Source: Aphrophora alni (Eukaryota; Arthropoda; Insecta; Hemiptera; Aphrophoridae). From it: a stretch of DNA of 64,000 nucleotides. How positions within the stretch are numbered: position 1 is the stretch's first letter; each line of letters opens with the position of its first letter. Position numbers and translations under genes: made by a program. Shown in pieces: positions 23,564-35,779 of this stretch. The stretch is taken from contig OY740769.1 in assembly GCA_963513935.1 (NCBI GenBank), forward strand, positions 33,011,120 to 33,075,119, written 5' to 3'. Under the pieces are notes generated by a model. That model ran no database searches. It was not told where the DNA came from and worked only from the letters and a program-made list of their open reading frames with translations.

Positions 23564-23753
23564 GGTATTTCCCCAACCTTCCATTCATTGTATCCTAACT
23601 CCCACCCTCTAGTTTTAAGGTTTTCTGTTTTTGTCTTTTTTCTTCAGTCTGTAATACAGCCTCGTCAATGCCTTAACAGGCGAAACCATTGGTCGGCTAG
23701 ACTAATTATAAGTGGATATACAAAATAAATAATTGTGTTTTATTATCTTTAAA
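23564..23753 (-). repeat. Right inverted terminal repeat of the Penelope-like element
   Basis: Reverse complement of 22110-22299. It starts GGTATTTCCCCAACCTTCC and ends GTTTTATTATCTTTAAA. An open frame on the plus strand here is a by-product of the repeat. Confidence 0.9.
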
Positions 23754-23759
23754 CATAGA

Positions 23760-24541
23760 ATTCCACCAAGAACCATCGGTCTCAACAGTAATGAAAATTC
23801 ATAGATTATAAAATGAATTAAGTTTTATCAAAATCTCTTAACAGTCTTTGAGATGTACCATTTCAATTAGTTCATTTGAATGCCTCACTGATATTTACAA
23901 ACATGAATAATAAATATAGAAAAACACAAGTCTTATCTCAGGTTGGGGTTGGTGGTGGCTTTTCCCAAGGGAATAATGGGAAACAAGAAACAAAGAATTG
24001 AAATAATTAAAATGTCTGGAGTAAGTCCCAAATAATCAATACAAGAAATGAAAAACAAAGTTATAGTTCAAAGGTGGAATGAATTGAAGTATGTAATTGG
24101 ATGTGTATGTTATTCAAGATTCAAATTAATTATTTAACTGTCTTTAAAGTCACTTTAATAATCCTAATAGTTCAATTGTAGCCTCTCAGGGTGAAAGTTT
24201 ATGCAACAAAATAATTTATGACTCAAGTAATGAATGTAAGAGTAATCTAGAATTAGTTGGATCACACCACATCTGTTGAAATTTGCTTTCTATTTTCTTT
24301 ACAATTCTGAAGAGATTGGCTATAAATTGTAACACAAAATTATACCACATTATGTTTAAAGTCTTGAGGTATATTTTTTTATACTTGATGGTTGGATTTG
24401 ACGGCTTTATTCGGATTCAAATCTCCAATCTTCAAAACCATTCTATTCCTTCTCGTCAGTGCAAACAATCACTTTCTTCTTGTACAAAACTGACACCACG
24501 GAAGCTTAGAATCTCCCGCCTCCTGTATGACATTATGTTTG

Positions 24542-24576
<35 letters not shown>

Positions 24577-24950
24577 TAAGTTGATGATAAATGAAATGAT
24601 TTTAAATAAGAAGATTTTATGAGAACAAATACACTAAATTAAACAATAAATGATCAAATAACTTCTCGGGCAAATTAAAATATTATCAACTAATTTACAC
24701 ATTCAAAATAATATAAGATGCAATTACAGGGAAGTAAAAGAGCCCTACAACAAGATAACAAAGATAAAATTTAAAGAAAAAAATAATTTAAATAAACAAC
24801 TACACATAATATTACGCAGCTGTAATACAGTATTTTGGGGCTCTGGAATAATCGAATCAAAAAATTGTTTTATTCTTAATTTTATTGAAACTTTTCGACA
24901 TAAAAAGGATAATACCTGAGCAAGGATCTTTTATCCCCCCCCCCCAACAT
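23760..24950. other. No gene recognised; (GT)n at 24547-24574
   Basis: AT-rich spacer holding a (GT)14 microsatellite and, at 24936-24945, a C-run. No coding frame can be supported. Confidence 0.5.
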
Positions 24951-24959
24951 CACCTGAAT

Positions 24960-27130
24960 GGAATTGAGTAGGGGAAATGTCCTACGCACACCTCTTAGAA
25001 AAAATACAATCGATGAGGATGTGCTTTATTGACAACACAACTTGTTAAATGCGCATTGTGGCGAATTCCTCTGTTCCATCAAAAAACCATGAGTAATCAT
25101 GGGAATGACTGACAAGAAACATGGGTAATCAACACTTACTCTCGACGACTACCATCCTACCACGTACGGATGTATTCCACGGACGGACGTTATCTTTTAT
25201 TTCCCTTAGCTTATTGGACTCCATAATTGTCCATTCTTCTTCCCATTGCCTATCCAAATTTAACAGTTGATACAAGGTCAGATTCCATAACTGCCGTGTA
25301 ACTGGCAACTGACATGTAGCTTCCCTTACCGTTTCTTCAGCTTTTGTGTTTCTTTAAATTCGGCAAAGCCATGTACCCAGCAAAATGATGCTCCGAATTC
25401 CATAATTGAAGTCTGTGTATGGAACACAGAATATCTTCAACCAAGGGATTCTTAGAATACATATCCTGGATAGCCTGTAAAGAACTTTTGAAACTGGTAC
25501 ACAAAAGATTGTGACGGAAACCAGAAGGAATGGTAATAGACCTTTCAAAATAGCAGAGTTCAGCAGAAAATACACTATAAGCTGAGGGTAATCAATACAT
25601 ATACCTACGGCCAAATAAGTAATATGTACAACTAACTTTATTACCAGTTTAGAACCTTCTATGAAAATAATTTCACAAGACGGGTATTCGTCAAGTATAT
25701 AATGAAACTTCTGACAATTTCATATTCTTTTTAGTCAAATGATTATTAAAAACAATGTAGTAAGCGGGATGATAGGGTTTGTAATTACTGTCTTCATCGA
25801 GAAAGAGGTGGCTCACCAGTCTCAGCAAGTAAGCTAGAAACAGAAACAATATGCAGTCCAGAATTATTTATCAAATCAAGCTTCTTAATGGGTAATGAGT
25901 AGACTATGGAGCCATAATCAATCCGCGATGGAAAAAGAGCATGGTAGAATCGGAACATACAAGTCCTATAGACTCCCCACCGAGAACAGCTGAGAACACA
26001 TGTCAAATGTTTTATTACACTATATTTTCAGATCAGATAAATGTTGGATCCAAGAAAGTCTATGATCAAATAATAGGCCTAAAAATTTAGCAGTCACACT
26101 AGTTTGAAGTTTTGTTTCATTGAAATATAATATAGGTTCAGCCTACGGCAACTAAAAACAATGAATTGCGTTTTCGTAGCAGAGAACTTAAATCCTCTCA
26201 ATCTTGACTAAGATTGCAGTCTATTTATAACAAGTTGAAGTGCTCTTTTGATGAATAGCCACATATAATCCAAATTTGTCAACAAATAGAGAAAAGCAGA
26301 CAAGGCACTGCACATTAGCGATAATGGTGTTAATTGCTACAACAAACAGAATCACGTTTAGCACACTACCCTGAGGACACCATTCTATAAATGATAACGA
26401 TCTGACAACATAGTTTCAACACACACTCTGAAATACCTGTTAAGAAAATTGTTTATATTGCCATTTATACTCCATGATTTTAAACCATTCAGAATTCTTC
26501 TTCGCTAAGCCATATCATGGGCCTTTTCCAGGTCAAAAAAACACTGCAAACAGTGTCTAATGCAAGAAAAATCATTTTGTATGGCAGACTCTAATGAAAC
26601 TAGGTGATCGGTAGATGATCGACCCTGTTTGTCATATTGTTTATTAAAAACCAGTTGGTTATTTTCGAGGTACCAAACAAGGCACCGATTAACCATTCTC
26701 TCTACTAACTTCCAGAGTACACTAGTGAGAGAAATGGGACAGTAACATCCTGGTTCAATTTTCTCTTTACCTGATTTTAGAAGAGGTATTGCTGTAGCCT
26801 CCAACCAAGCATCGGGAAAACATTGCACCTCGAATATACGATTGTATATTTTAGGGAGTCAGCTTCCTTGAACTTGGGAAGTGTTTAATCATAAACTATG
26901 TCGTCAGGACCTGGATCAGAATCCCATCACAAGAACATAGCAGATACCAATTCCTGTATAAAAATGGGAGTATTTAATAGTGATTCTTTTTACAATGCAA
27001 TACAAAATACAATACTTTTACTTTTCACAACAGTGATCTTTTATACAAAATGCTTCGCTGTAAGCAGCAGTTGAAAAAAAGTTTGCAAATGATGAGGCCA
27101 AAACATTAGCAATGTCATAGTTATCTGTAG
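24960..27130 (-). pseudogene. Jockey-like LINE ORF2, broken
   Basis: Read on the minus strand, the RT domain begins near 26830: CFPDAWLEATAIPLLKSGKE, then a CPISLTSVLWKLVERMVNRC block (the Y-R-P-I-S-L-T-S motif with C for Y-R) and FFDLEKAHDMA (the F-D-x-x-K-A-Y-D catalytic motif, Tyr changed to His). About 25950-25800 gives FRFYHALFPSRIDYGSIVYS and ETGEPPLS, the post-RT region. The RNase H region follows out of frame at about 25520-25360. Near 25270-25160, QWEEEWTIMESNKLREIKDN continues the C-terminal part. At 25080-25010, FDGTEEFATMRI and VVLSIKHILIDC remain. Many stops and frameshifts are present. Confidence 0.75.
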
Positions 27131-28259
27131 TCAAAACTACATCCTGCTTTTTAAATTCCAATAAGGTAGCAGATTAATAAGCAATAAGGAGGAGGACTAC
27201 AAAAAGAAAATGTTACTTTTTCCACGCAGTTGATGTGGATGTGTTTCTCAATATTGTTCCAATGTTCTGAGTCTATGAGTCCTTCCTACTCTGCCTAAAC
27301 ACTCATCGTGCTTTGGCTCATAGAATTATATACTTTTCAAGTCTCTCGCTAGTAAGTTTTATGTGGGATTTATGGCAATCTTAATAAATAAATAATTTTT
27401 GTGAAGGAAGAACATGACTCAGAAGTGGCAGGGATGTGTATGCTTATCTCACCATAATTCAGATCATTGAACTGTCAAAGGTTATGTAGGTTTGAGTCCG
27501 GCTGATGGTGTTGCTTTTCTGTATTTTACTTAATCCCACATATTCATTACTTAATAGGTATAAAGTAGACATTAAGAAAAATATTTTTTAAATAAGAAAA
27601 TAAAAAAAGATCTACTTTTAATATCGAAAATTTGATTGTATTTATGTAACTCATAAAAGAGTTACATTAATAACTACATTAAATTTAATTTATGTATAAT
27701 TTTTGAAAAATTGTACCTCTATCTACGGGCTGTAAAAAAAATTAAGAGATCAAATTAATTTGATTATATTTTAGTGTAAAGGTGGTGAAAAACCTCTTGG
27801 TCATTGCCACCTTATAAAAAAAAGGTTAGACATAGGGGGCCTACATATTTCTTTTATTTCTTATGGCTTTTTTAACATTCATACATTATAGTCATAAGAT
27901 TAATGAAGATAAAGTAATATCGTGTGATAAAACAACACCAGCAAATGGGCTCAAACTTTAGTTGTCTCAAGTCCAAAATGCAGTGAGCTAAATATGCCTT
28001 AGCCAAATGTGACATGCCCACTCCCCCATTTCTTTTCCAACTATTCAAAGCAATCACTTTACTAAAAAAACTTTTCATAACACAAAATTGGCCCTTAAAT
28101 GCCTACAATTGATGGGTTTACATAATGTTAAGTCTTATAAATTATAGTCTAAAAATAAATGTTTTTTATATCAAAATATACCCTAAACCGTTTCACTAGC
28201 CTATATGTTATTTCCTACAGCAGACAAGAACATAAAAAGAACTATTGTTAGGGGGCCTA

Positions 28260-31200
28260 CTAATAACTAAAAATAATTGTAAAGTTACACATATAATAAT
28301 AATAATAAGGATACAAATTACTCATATCATTCTCATCCTCGTTTCCAGGAAACTTATAAGGAATATAGCCGCATTCTTTAAATTTAGTCTCTAAACTTTG
28401 TAGATCACAATGGATATCATCGAGACATAACTCAGTTGTACGACTGTGTTCTTCAAACTCTTTTAAACGTGACTCAAAATTTTTAACCTCTGATTTTATT
28501 TCATTCTGAAAAAAAGAAAAAAGGAAATTATTATTACAACATAATCAATTTTCCCAACAAAGTTGTTTCAGAATGGTTATATATAACTGTGGAAATAAAA
28601 TTATCTTTTCAGTAATTATCAATGCAGTTGTGTACATATCTCTTTATAAAGTTACTATACCTGTGACAAATCAACTAGCTACAGGATATTGCATTTCCAA
28701 TTTTTAAGTGACTATTTTTAAATTAATACTCAAAATGGTTGTTCACATATAGGCCCCAACTATTAATATTTTTTATACTGATGACCAACAGTACTGATAG
28801 AATTATAGGTGTACAAATCTAAGATCCTGCGCAGAACCAATTCTCAGGAGTTGCCTCGCGCACACAGAGAGGAGGTGGTGGGGATTAGTCACTGTATGAC
28901 TTTCGTGATTTTCAGTGCCACTGTCCTTGTCTGTGCTCCTGCGTCGCGGTTACAAATGATGGTTTCAACGACAAAGTCTTCGTGTTCCTCAGGTAGACCT
29001 TTACGTGGTCAAGCTCGTGAAGTTGTGTACAACGTGTACAAACATTTAAAAGAACAAAAAGAGCTGCATAAATTAAAATATAACGTTGCTGAAGCAGCTA
29101 GTAGTGCTACAGGAGTGTCTGTTGCCTTAGTAAAGCGCATTGCACTTTAGTAAAAATTTTAATTATATGTAGCTAAAATGAACAATAAAACACAAGTAAT
29201 CACAATTATTTATTTGTATATACGAATATTGAACACATATTCTGTTCATATGTTATTCATGAGTAAAATTTTAAATTATATGTAGCTAAAATGAACAATA
29301 AAACGCAAGTAATCACAATTATTTATTTGTATATACGAATATTGAACACATATTATGTTCATATGTTTTTGATGAGTAAAATTTTTAATTATGTGTAGCT
29401 AAAATGAACAATAAAACACAAGTAATCACAATAGTAATAACAATTGTGTATTTGTATATACGAATATTGAACACATATTATGTTCATGTTTTTCATGAGT
29501 ATAATTTTAAATTATATGTAGCTAAAATGAACAATAAAACACAAGTAATCACAATAACAATAAATAATAAAGTCTAAATGGAATAAAACCCCCAAAGCAT
29601 ACATAAAAAATCTAAATCAACAGGATAGTTTTCTAATTGAATCCAGGGAGTGACAGCTCAACATACGTAGGCAAGATGTCCCCCTCCACCGACACATCTC
29701 TCAGCCAGTCCCTCCCTGCGCGGACCAAGCAGGCAAGTGGCTCTTTTCTAATTTGTACACCTATACATGATATTTAAAAAAAACACAAAAATTCTTCTGT
29801 AATTTTTACATTTATTAGAACTCCAACTATTTCTAAAAAGAAGCCATCGAATTGTCTATTACACAAAGATATGTGGCTAACATTTTATATAACAATCATA
29901 CTAAAAATTTACGAAGGTTTATGTATGCACAATAAATACTCATACATTTCGTATGAGATTTATAATAGGTTGGGTTAGCTTAATTTTATTTAAATAATTA
30001 TTTTAAACATATATAAAAAAAAGTTGTAATATAGCCTGTATTATTTATATAGCCTAAATATTTTTTCTAACTTGAGGAAAGGTTTTCAATTTCTACGATG
30101 ATGCCAAATGGTGGTAGATAAAATTTATATTAAATTAGAGATTTGATTAATTATTTGTATGGTTATCAAAAAAAAAGTTGTGCAGAAGTTATCAATAATG
30201 TCTAAATATATTTATACCTCCAATTATCATAGCCATACCCATTGCTTAATTTTTGGGCTATTATCTAACAGGAATTAATTTGAAACAATGGCTTGGTTTG
30301 TCCACCATTCATTTAGCATTTAACAATCTGTTAAAATATGTAATGACTTGTTCAATATATTTTTTTCTCTATCAGACCTCCCTTTAGTATAGGTTTAGTA
30401 TTTGACTTTTAACGAACAAAAAGTTTCAATCCTTTAACATTTAAAGATTTATTTTTTGTCCTTAACTTCAAAAAATCAACTATTTATATGTATGTATTTA
30501 AACTATGTAAGGAAGAGGGAATGAGTTTAGTAATCACTATTTTAAACACTTCTACTAATTTAAAAATTAACTTGACTCTACTGTCCAATTATCTATTTGC
30601 AGTTGTAAATAACATGTTCGAGTAGGCCTAGTTTTGTTTATCATTATGTACCAGTATTAATTTTTAATATATTAAACTATTTTACCAGCAGAAATGATTT
30701 TTTGTATAACAAATTAAACATAATTCTTTCTTTGTTTACTATGTACACAAAGGAATATATTTAAGCTATGTGGAGGGAACTCCTGAATGTGAGTGTTAAA
30801 AAATCCTGAGTTAAATATAGGCCTACCTTTTTTCTCTTATGATATTAACTATAATTTTTTAGAAAGCCCTACTTATGGTTCATCAACAAACATTATTTAT
30901 TCCTCACATATTAATAATTTAACTAGTCTTCCAAAAATTCATTGAAAATAATTAAGTTTCTTTATATATTATCATTTACTAAGAAATTTCCTCTTTCATT
31001 TCATTAGGCCTATAAGTACAGACTAGATAAATTTTTAATAGAATTACGAATTGTTCCTATTTAAAATTAAGTATTGGTAAATCTCGGTTGTACCTTGCCC
31101 TTGGATTATTCTATAAAAAAATGATGAAAACAAAGTATTTATCTTCTAATCAAAGGATCAGATCATATTATTTGTCGGAAGAAATGTTTCAAGTCCCAAA

Positions 31201-31348
31201 ATGCATTAGTTTAGTAGAAAATGAGATTTATAAAAGTATGAAATCCAGCTACGTAGGTTATGAATGCCAACGTTAATAGGCTACTAATGACTACATTCAT
31301 GTCCCTGAATGTATGACTGCATGTTTTATTAAATCAGACTAGATGACT

Positions 31349-31399
<51 letters not shown>

Positions 31400-33382
31400 G
31401 ATTATCACAATGGCGTATGGAAATTGCTACGGTATTTCATTGCTGTTTGTAACATAAGAATATATTTTCAATGTTAAATACTAATTACGTTATTAGCTCT
31501 GGTCAGGTCCTGACCAGAACCTCACCTATGTCAATTATGTCCCGTTACATAACTATCGCAACTTAGATGCTACTAAATGCGAAGTCAATTTCATACTTTA
31601 ATATAGGCTAGCCTATTTACTAATAAATAAATGCATTTTGATTGAAAGTGTCTTACAACATTAAAATTGATCTACATAATTGTTTGAAAATAAGGTAGCA
31701 TAACAGATAAACTAACTTAAAAAACGTAGTCATACATATTAACGTAGGCTTTCGTTACTAGACCTTAACCTAACAACAGTTGTATTCCCTTGTTTTCTAT
31801 GTGTTATTTAACAATGAAGAAACAATGTGCATTTTGGAATTGAAACATTTTGTCCGACAAATAATACGATCTGATCCTTTGATTACGTTTTCATAGAAAA
31901 ATCTGAGAACAAGTACAACCGATAATTACCTTTCTAATAAACAAATACATTTTGTGACTTTAAAAGTACGTCTGACCAGAGCTCGCCTATGTCATTTACA
32001 TACACTAACTTGACTAACATAGTCATACATATTAAAGTAAGCTTAGTTATTAGACCTTAACCTAACAACTGTTTCCCCATATTTTCTATGTATTATTTAA
32101 CAGTGTAGAAATGCATATGGGACTTGTACTATTTCTTCCAACAAATAATATGATCTGATCCTTTGATTACAAGCTAAATACTTTACATTTTCACAATTTT
32201 TTTAAAGAAATATCTAAGGACAAGGTACAACCAATAATTACCTTAGTTTTTAAACTATATAATCCGTGGATTTATATTTTTCATTGTTACTACATAACTT
32301 ACTTTTTAAGAATAAATAATGTTTATCTTGCACAGATCACTATTTTTCACTGAAAAATCACAATCTAAAAACTACCAAATCCGACGTATTTATAGGTTAA
32401 AACATAATGGCAATGTTAATAGAGTATGGTTTGACACAGAGCATTACACAATGAGACAACGCTAGACCGCTATTTCATATCACAACAGGTTTGTCCAGGT
32501 TGCCTTTCTTATTTTTATTGAAGTTAATAATTTGCTTACTTTGCGATATAATTATATATCACAAGTTTGGCCAAGAAGCTATATATATATATATATATAT
32601 ATATAAACACCTGGCCAAACCTTTCGTAAGTTTATTTAAGCTAATAATCTTAAATTAGATTATTAATATGAAGGATTCACAGCATATCACATGATCTGTG
32701 ATCACGGATATTATAGATTGAAATATCTATAGTAACAATGAGACATGAATGTGAACATCTGCCATTATATCTAACCTATAAATAAGTCGAATTTGAGTTT
32801 TTAGATTGTGATTTTTCAGTGAAAAATAGTGATCTGCACAAGGAAAACATTATTTATTCTTTAAGAAGTAAGGTATATAGTAGAAGATAAAAAAATAAAA
32901 TCCGGAAAATAAGGCGCCACCTTAAAGTAAACATTTACCAACAGTTCAACCTATGATTAAACAAGAACAATTAAAATACAAAGGGATTATTTGTTGTCAC
33001 CATTAGACATAGGTATTAACAGATATTGGACAAACTAGCTCTTTATACAACTACAAGAAATTTAAATAATTTATGCTCAATGCAAAGTAACTATGTGTAA
33101 TCTGGCCTACACAATCTAAGATAACCTAACCATACTGGAAACCCAACATTTAGTTTCTACTAAACTACAATACTACTGATATTACTGATAAGTTAGTCTT
33201 GCCTTAGAATCATCAACTTCCTTAACAAATGATTGCAATAACATTTCTGCTTCATCTATTTTATCCTGCGTTTTCGAATAAATTAATTTTTCTGGATATT
33301 TTAGTTCTTTTTCCAAATATTTAATTCCTTGTTCAACATGTCGCGTGATTTTTAACAAATCATGCATTGAAGGTATGCTCAT
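28260..33382 (-). CDS. Two-exon coiled-coil protein, 141 aa, unidentified
   Basis: Exon 1 (33382-33203) encodes 60 residues beginning MSIPSMHDLLKITRHVEQGI and ending SFVKEVDDSK. Exon 2 (28505-28260) encodes 81 residues beginning NEIKSEVKNFESRLKEFEEH and continuing through LDDIHCDLQSLETKF to KECGYIPYKFPGNEDEND, then a tyrosine-rich end and TAG. The acceptor is TTTCTTTTTTTCAG. The only donor that joins the frames in phase is AAG|GCAAGA, which would make this a GC-AG intron of 4.7 kb. The phase-0 join continues a helical heptad pattern (VKEV-DDSK-NEIK-SEVK), which supports it. The pattern suits a small subunit of a coiled-coil complex, but I cannot name it. Everything after DEND may instead be intronic. 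Confidence 0.6.
28804..29765 (+). mobile_element. Internally deleted Tc1/mariner-type element
   Basis: TATAGGTGTACAAAT at 28804-28818 is inverted at 29751-29765 (ATTTGTACACCTATA), with TA at both ends as expected for the superfamily. Inside, plus-strand text at 28990-29150 reads RPLRGQAREVVYNVYKHLKE and then AASSATGVSVALVKRIAL. This is the helix-turn-helix N-terminus of the same transposase type as the relic at 20500-21976. The catalytic part is replaced by a tandem repeat (29150-29560). It lies in the intron of the coiled-coil gene, opposite strand. Confidence 0.8.
29150..29560 (+). repeat. Tandem repeat, unit about 115 bp, 3.5 copies
   Basis: The unit starts TAAAATTTTAATTATATGTA, contains AATGAACAATAAAACACAAG and ATACGAATATTGAACACATA, and recurs from about 29150, 29265, 29380 and 29500. 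Copies differ by a few bases and by a short insertion in the third. Each unit carries a sense AATAAA. Confidence 0.85.
29766..31074. other. Intron sequence, nothing recognised
   Basis: AT-rich intron of the coiled-coil gene with no coding frame, RNA gene or clear repeat that I can support. Confidence 0.5.
31075..32245. mobile_element. Inverted-repeat element with duplicated right arm
   Basis: The left arm, 31075-31300, contains CTCGGTTGTACCTTG, TCTAATCAAAGGATCAGATC and ATTATTTGTCGGAAGAAATG. It recurs inverted at about 31840-31935 (CCGACAAATAATACGATCTG, GATCCTTTGATTACG, AAGTACAACCGATAATTACC). It recurs again at about 32125-32245 (CCAACAAATAATATGATCTG, GATCCTTTGATTAC, GGTACAACCAATAATTACC). The segments before each right arm (31740-31800 and 32010-32095) also match each other. 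A (TA)n tract sits at 31349-31396. No transposase frame. Confidence 0.65.
32290..32945. mobile_element. Palindromic MITE, copy 2
   Basis: It shares with 909-1400 the blocks CAGATCACTATTTTTCACTG, CAAATCCGACGTATTTATAG and, on the right, ATAAGGCGCCACCTTAAAGT. Its centre has a longer insert including a (TA)n run (32579-32605) inside the inverted pair AGTTTGGCCAAGAAG... / ...CACCTGGCCAAACC. Confidence 0.7.
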
Positions 33383-34266
33383 AGTTAAGAAAATGTAATT
33401 TAAAAAACAAGAAAACTTATTACTTATTATAAACAAGAGGAAAAAAATCACATTTTCCACTTTCCAATCTGAAGTCTGAAAGTCTGAAACTGAAACTGAA
33501 CTAAAATCAGTTGAAGTGAAAAGAAGACGCACAAAAATACTTTGTGTTGTGAGTTTAGATTCTAGATTCTAGAAGTTCATGATTTCCCCCCTTTTTTATA
33601 GTTCCAACGTTAAAACCAAACACATGACCTGTGTCTTAGACAAATAATATTAGAGACAATTTATCTGTGTTAGAATGTAAAAAAAAAAACAAGATTGAGA
33701 TTTCGGTTGCAACATGGCTTGCTAAGAAAGTGATAGATTTTGGATTCAATCTCCGTGGAGGATACAAAATGAGTGGAATAAAAATTATTAATATTGCACA
33801 AATGAAATAAAGCTACATAGTTAATTTCTGTACCTGCCAAATAGGCAAACTTGATAAAACTATTACATTAATTACATAAACAAATACTCAGGAACTCTAT
33901 AATAATTATGGCTCAGAGTATATATTATTCAAGAAAATTAATCGTTTTATCTATATTATAATTACAGAGTTGAGACGTTCATTTCAGAAAGAAAAAAAAA
34001 AGGATAATTGGATCTTTTATAATGCAACCTTTTTTATACCAAGTTGTGCACAACTTTGATAAATATATTGTAATATAATTAAATACGATAATATTATCGA
34101 AAAAGCTAAATAATTAATTCAGTAAATTTCTGCACCAGATACGTAATCCTTCACCATAGGGCTGATTTTAATAATATAGGTGTCAATTTAAACACTGTTA
34201 TTTGCAGTTTTGTCAAAGATTATTCATTTTCCTTAGAAAAATATTATTTCATAATGTATTTAGCAT

Positions 34267-34285
34267 TTAACAGGTTGACTGCCAG
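34267..34285 (+). mobile_element. Solo piggyBac-type end (TTAA + CAGGTTGACTGCCA)
   Basis: TTAA at 34267-34270 is followed by CAGGTTGACTGCCA, matching 14 bases of the termini of the 15700-19871 element. I did not find a partner end nearby, so this is a truncated copy or one whose other end has decayed. Confidence 0.6.
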
Positions 34286-34699
34286 ACCATAATGTTATTT
34301 ATGGGGCTAGGTTAGTTAGTAATCTCTAACACAAATGTTCCTGTGTTTTAATAAAGTGACCTCAATGTAAGTGAGTGTTCTGTTAGTCAAGAAAGTGTGT
34401 TAAACTGTTGGCTAATAATTAAAAAAAACAATATCAGGAATGAAAGGATAACAAGGATGGTCTGATGGGGCACATCTTCTCACCTGAAGCCCATCAGGCT
34501 TTATACCTAAACCTAAAAGGGTGGGCCATGGATTGAGATACCCAGATTTTAAGAACAAATATGTACTTAAAATTCAATAACTTACACATATTATGTATTT
34601 TACACATGTAGCAGTTATTGAAAGTTAATGAGATGTGTTTATTGGTTTAAATTTGAGTTTACATTATTCTCTTTATATTTGCGAGGAATTTATTAATTT

Positions 34700-35600
34700 C
34701 TCGTAGGATAAACTCATTAACTTTTAAGACGTCAACAAGTTTAAAGGGGAGTGCAAAAATATCTGCTCTAAATTTGTTGTATAAAACATTTCTGAAAAGC
34801 CAATACTGTATAGTGGACAAAACAGGATGAGATGATCAAGTATCTCAACAAACTGACCCATTGTACACTGCAAACATATGGGGGAAAATATGCATTGATC
34901 TTGTGTAGAGTGGTATTAACGATGGTATGCCCAAAACGGAATGTAATTATGTTTATTAAGTCCTACCTACTGAAAGTGGATTTCCAAAACCAGCATTTGT
35001 TGATAATAACATGTTCAATTGATTGGCACTATTTTACTTTAGGGGAAACCTGAGATTTGCGTTCAAAATCTTCGTTACATTTAAGTTTTATGACAGATAT
35101 GAAGTCACTGGTGGGCAGTATTAGATCAAGCTTATGTTTCCGTCACCAGCAGCTTCGTATGCCAGGATGACTACTTTTTCGTTATTTGTTATCCCTAGAT
35201 GGTTTGGAACCCATTGTTAGCACAATTTCTTTACCTAGTTTAGAAAATTCTTTGAATATTATAATTATAATTCCTTATTCCCAGAAAGTATACCTAGTAT
35301 TTTCAATTGATTGTTTAGAAAATTTTGAGTCACCACATATTAGAAATTGTTGATGATGATCTTCATTTATGAATTCAATGACTTTATGAATTACATAGCT
35401 GAAATGTATAACTCTGCGGTATAGCTGGTCATTTGGGATCCCAGATCCCAGACAATACTTTCCACATTTATTTTGAGACATACAGAAAATGGCTGCCCCA
35501 GTGCCATTTTTATTTCTTGAACCATCTGTAAAGATTTTTTGGTAATTTTTATATTTATTAATAATGTATAAGGATTCTTGCTGATTAAAATGGTTTTGGA
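34700..35600 (-). pseudogene. LINE RNase H-domain relic
   Basis: A minus-strand frame at 35481-35275 reads KCGKYCLGSGIPNDQ, then VIEFINEDHHQQFLICGDSK and FSKQSIENTRY. This is the central RNase H pattern (E-x-x-A-I...H-Q-x-F-L-I-x-x-D-S-x-S-x-x-x-A-I) with the D-S-K motif kept. The upstream segment at 35520-35480 (GSRNKNGTGAAIFC) corresponds to the start of the RNase H fold. It is broken on both sides. Confidence 0.55.
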
Positions 35601-35779
35601 GGATTTATTTGTGGTAATGTAGGGAAGGTTGGTCCCTACATTTGAAATTTAAGTTGGTCATCAACTATGGGTCTATAGATTTGTCATATGTCACTGGAGA
35701 GTGGGGATTAATCAAGCCATGTTGTAGATGATGGTTTTTAGGCAGACAAGTTTCAAAGGACACGCAGAAGGCAGCTAGC

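Larger units (their letters stand above)
22110..23753 (+). mobile_element. Penelope-like retroelement with perfect 190-bp inverted ends
   Basis: A 5'-truncated Penelope-like element is bounded by inverted 190-bp terminal copies (22110-22299 and 23564-23753). On both sides it is flanked by CATAGA (22104-22109 and 23754-23759), a probable 6-bp target duplication. Inverted and partial terminal repeats are a known property of Penelope elements. The two arms look identical by eye, which implies a recent insertion. Confidence 0.85.

Noticed and set aside
23537..23728. 63-codon plus-strand frame
   Set aside because: It lies within the right inverted repeat of the Penelope-like element and is not a gene.
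27430..27530. tRNA-like B-box (GGTTTGAGTCC) suggesting a tRNA or SINE
   Set aside because: I could not find a matching A-box, acceptor stem or repeat copies, so it stays an isolated match.
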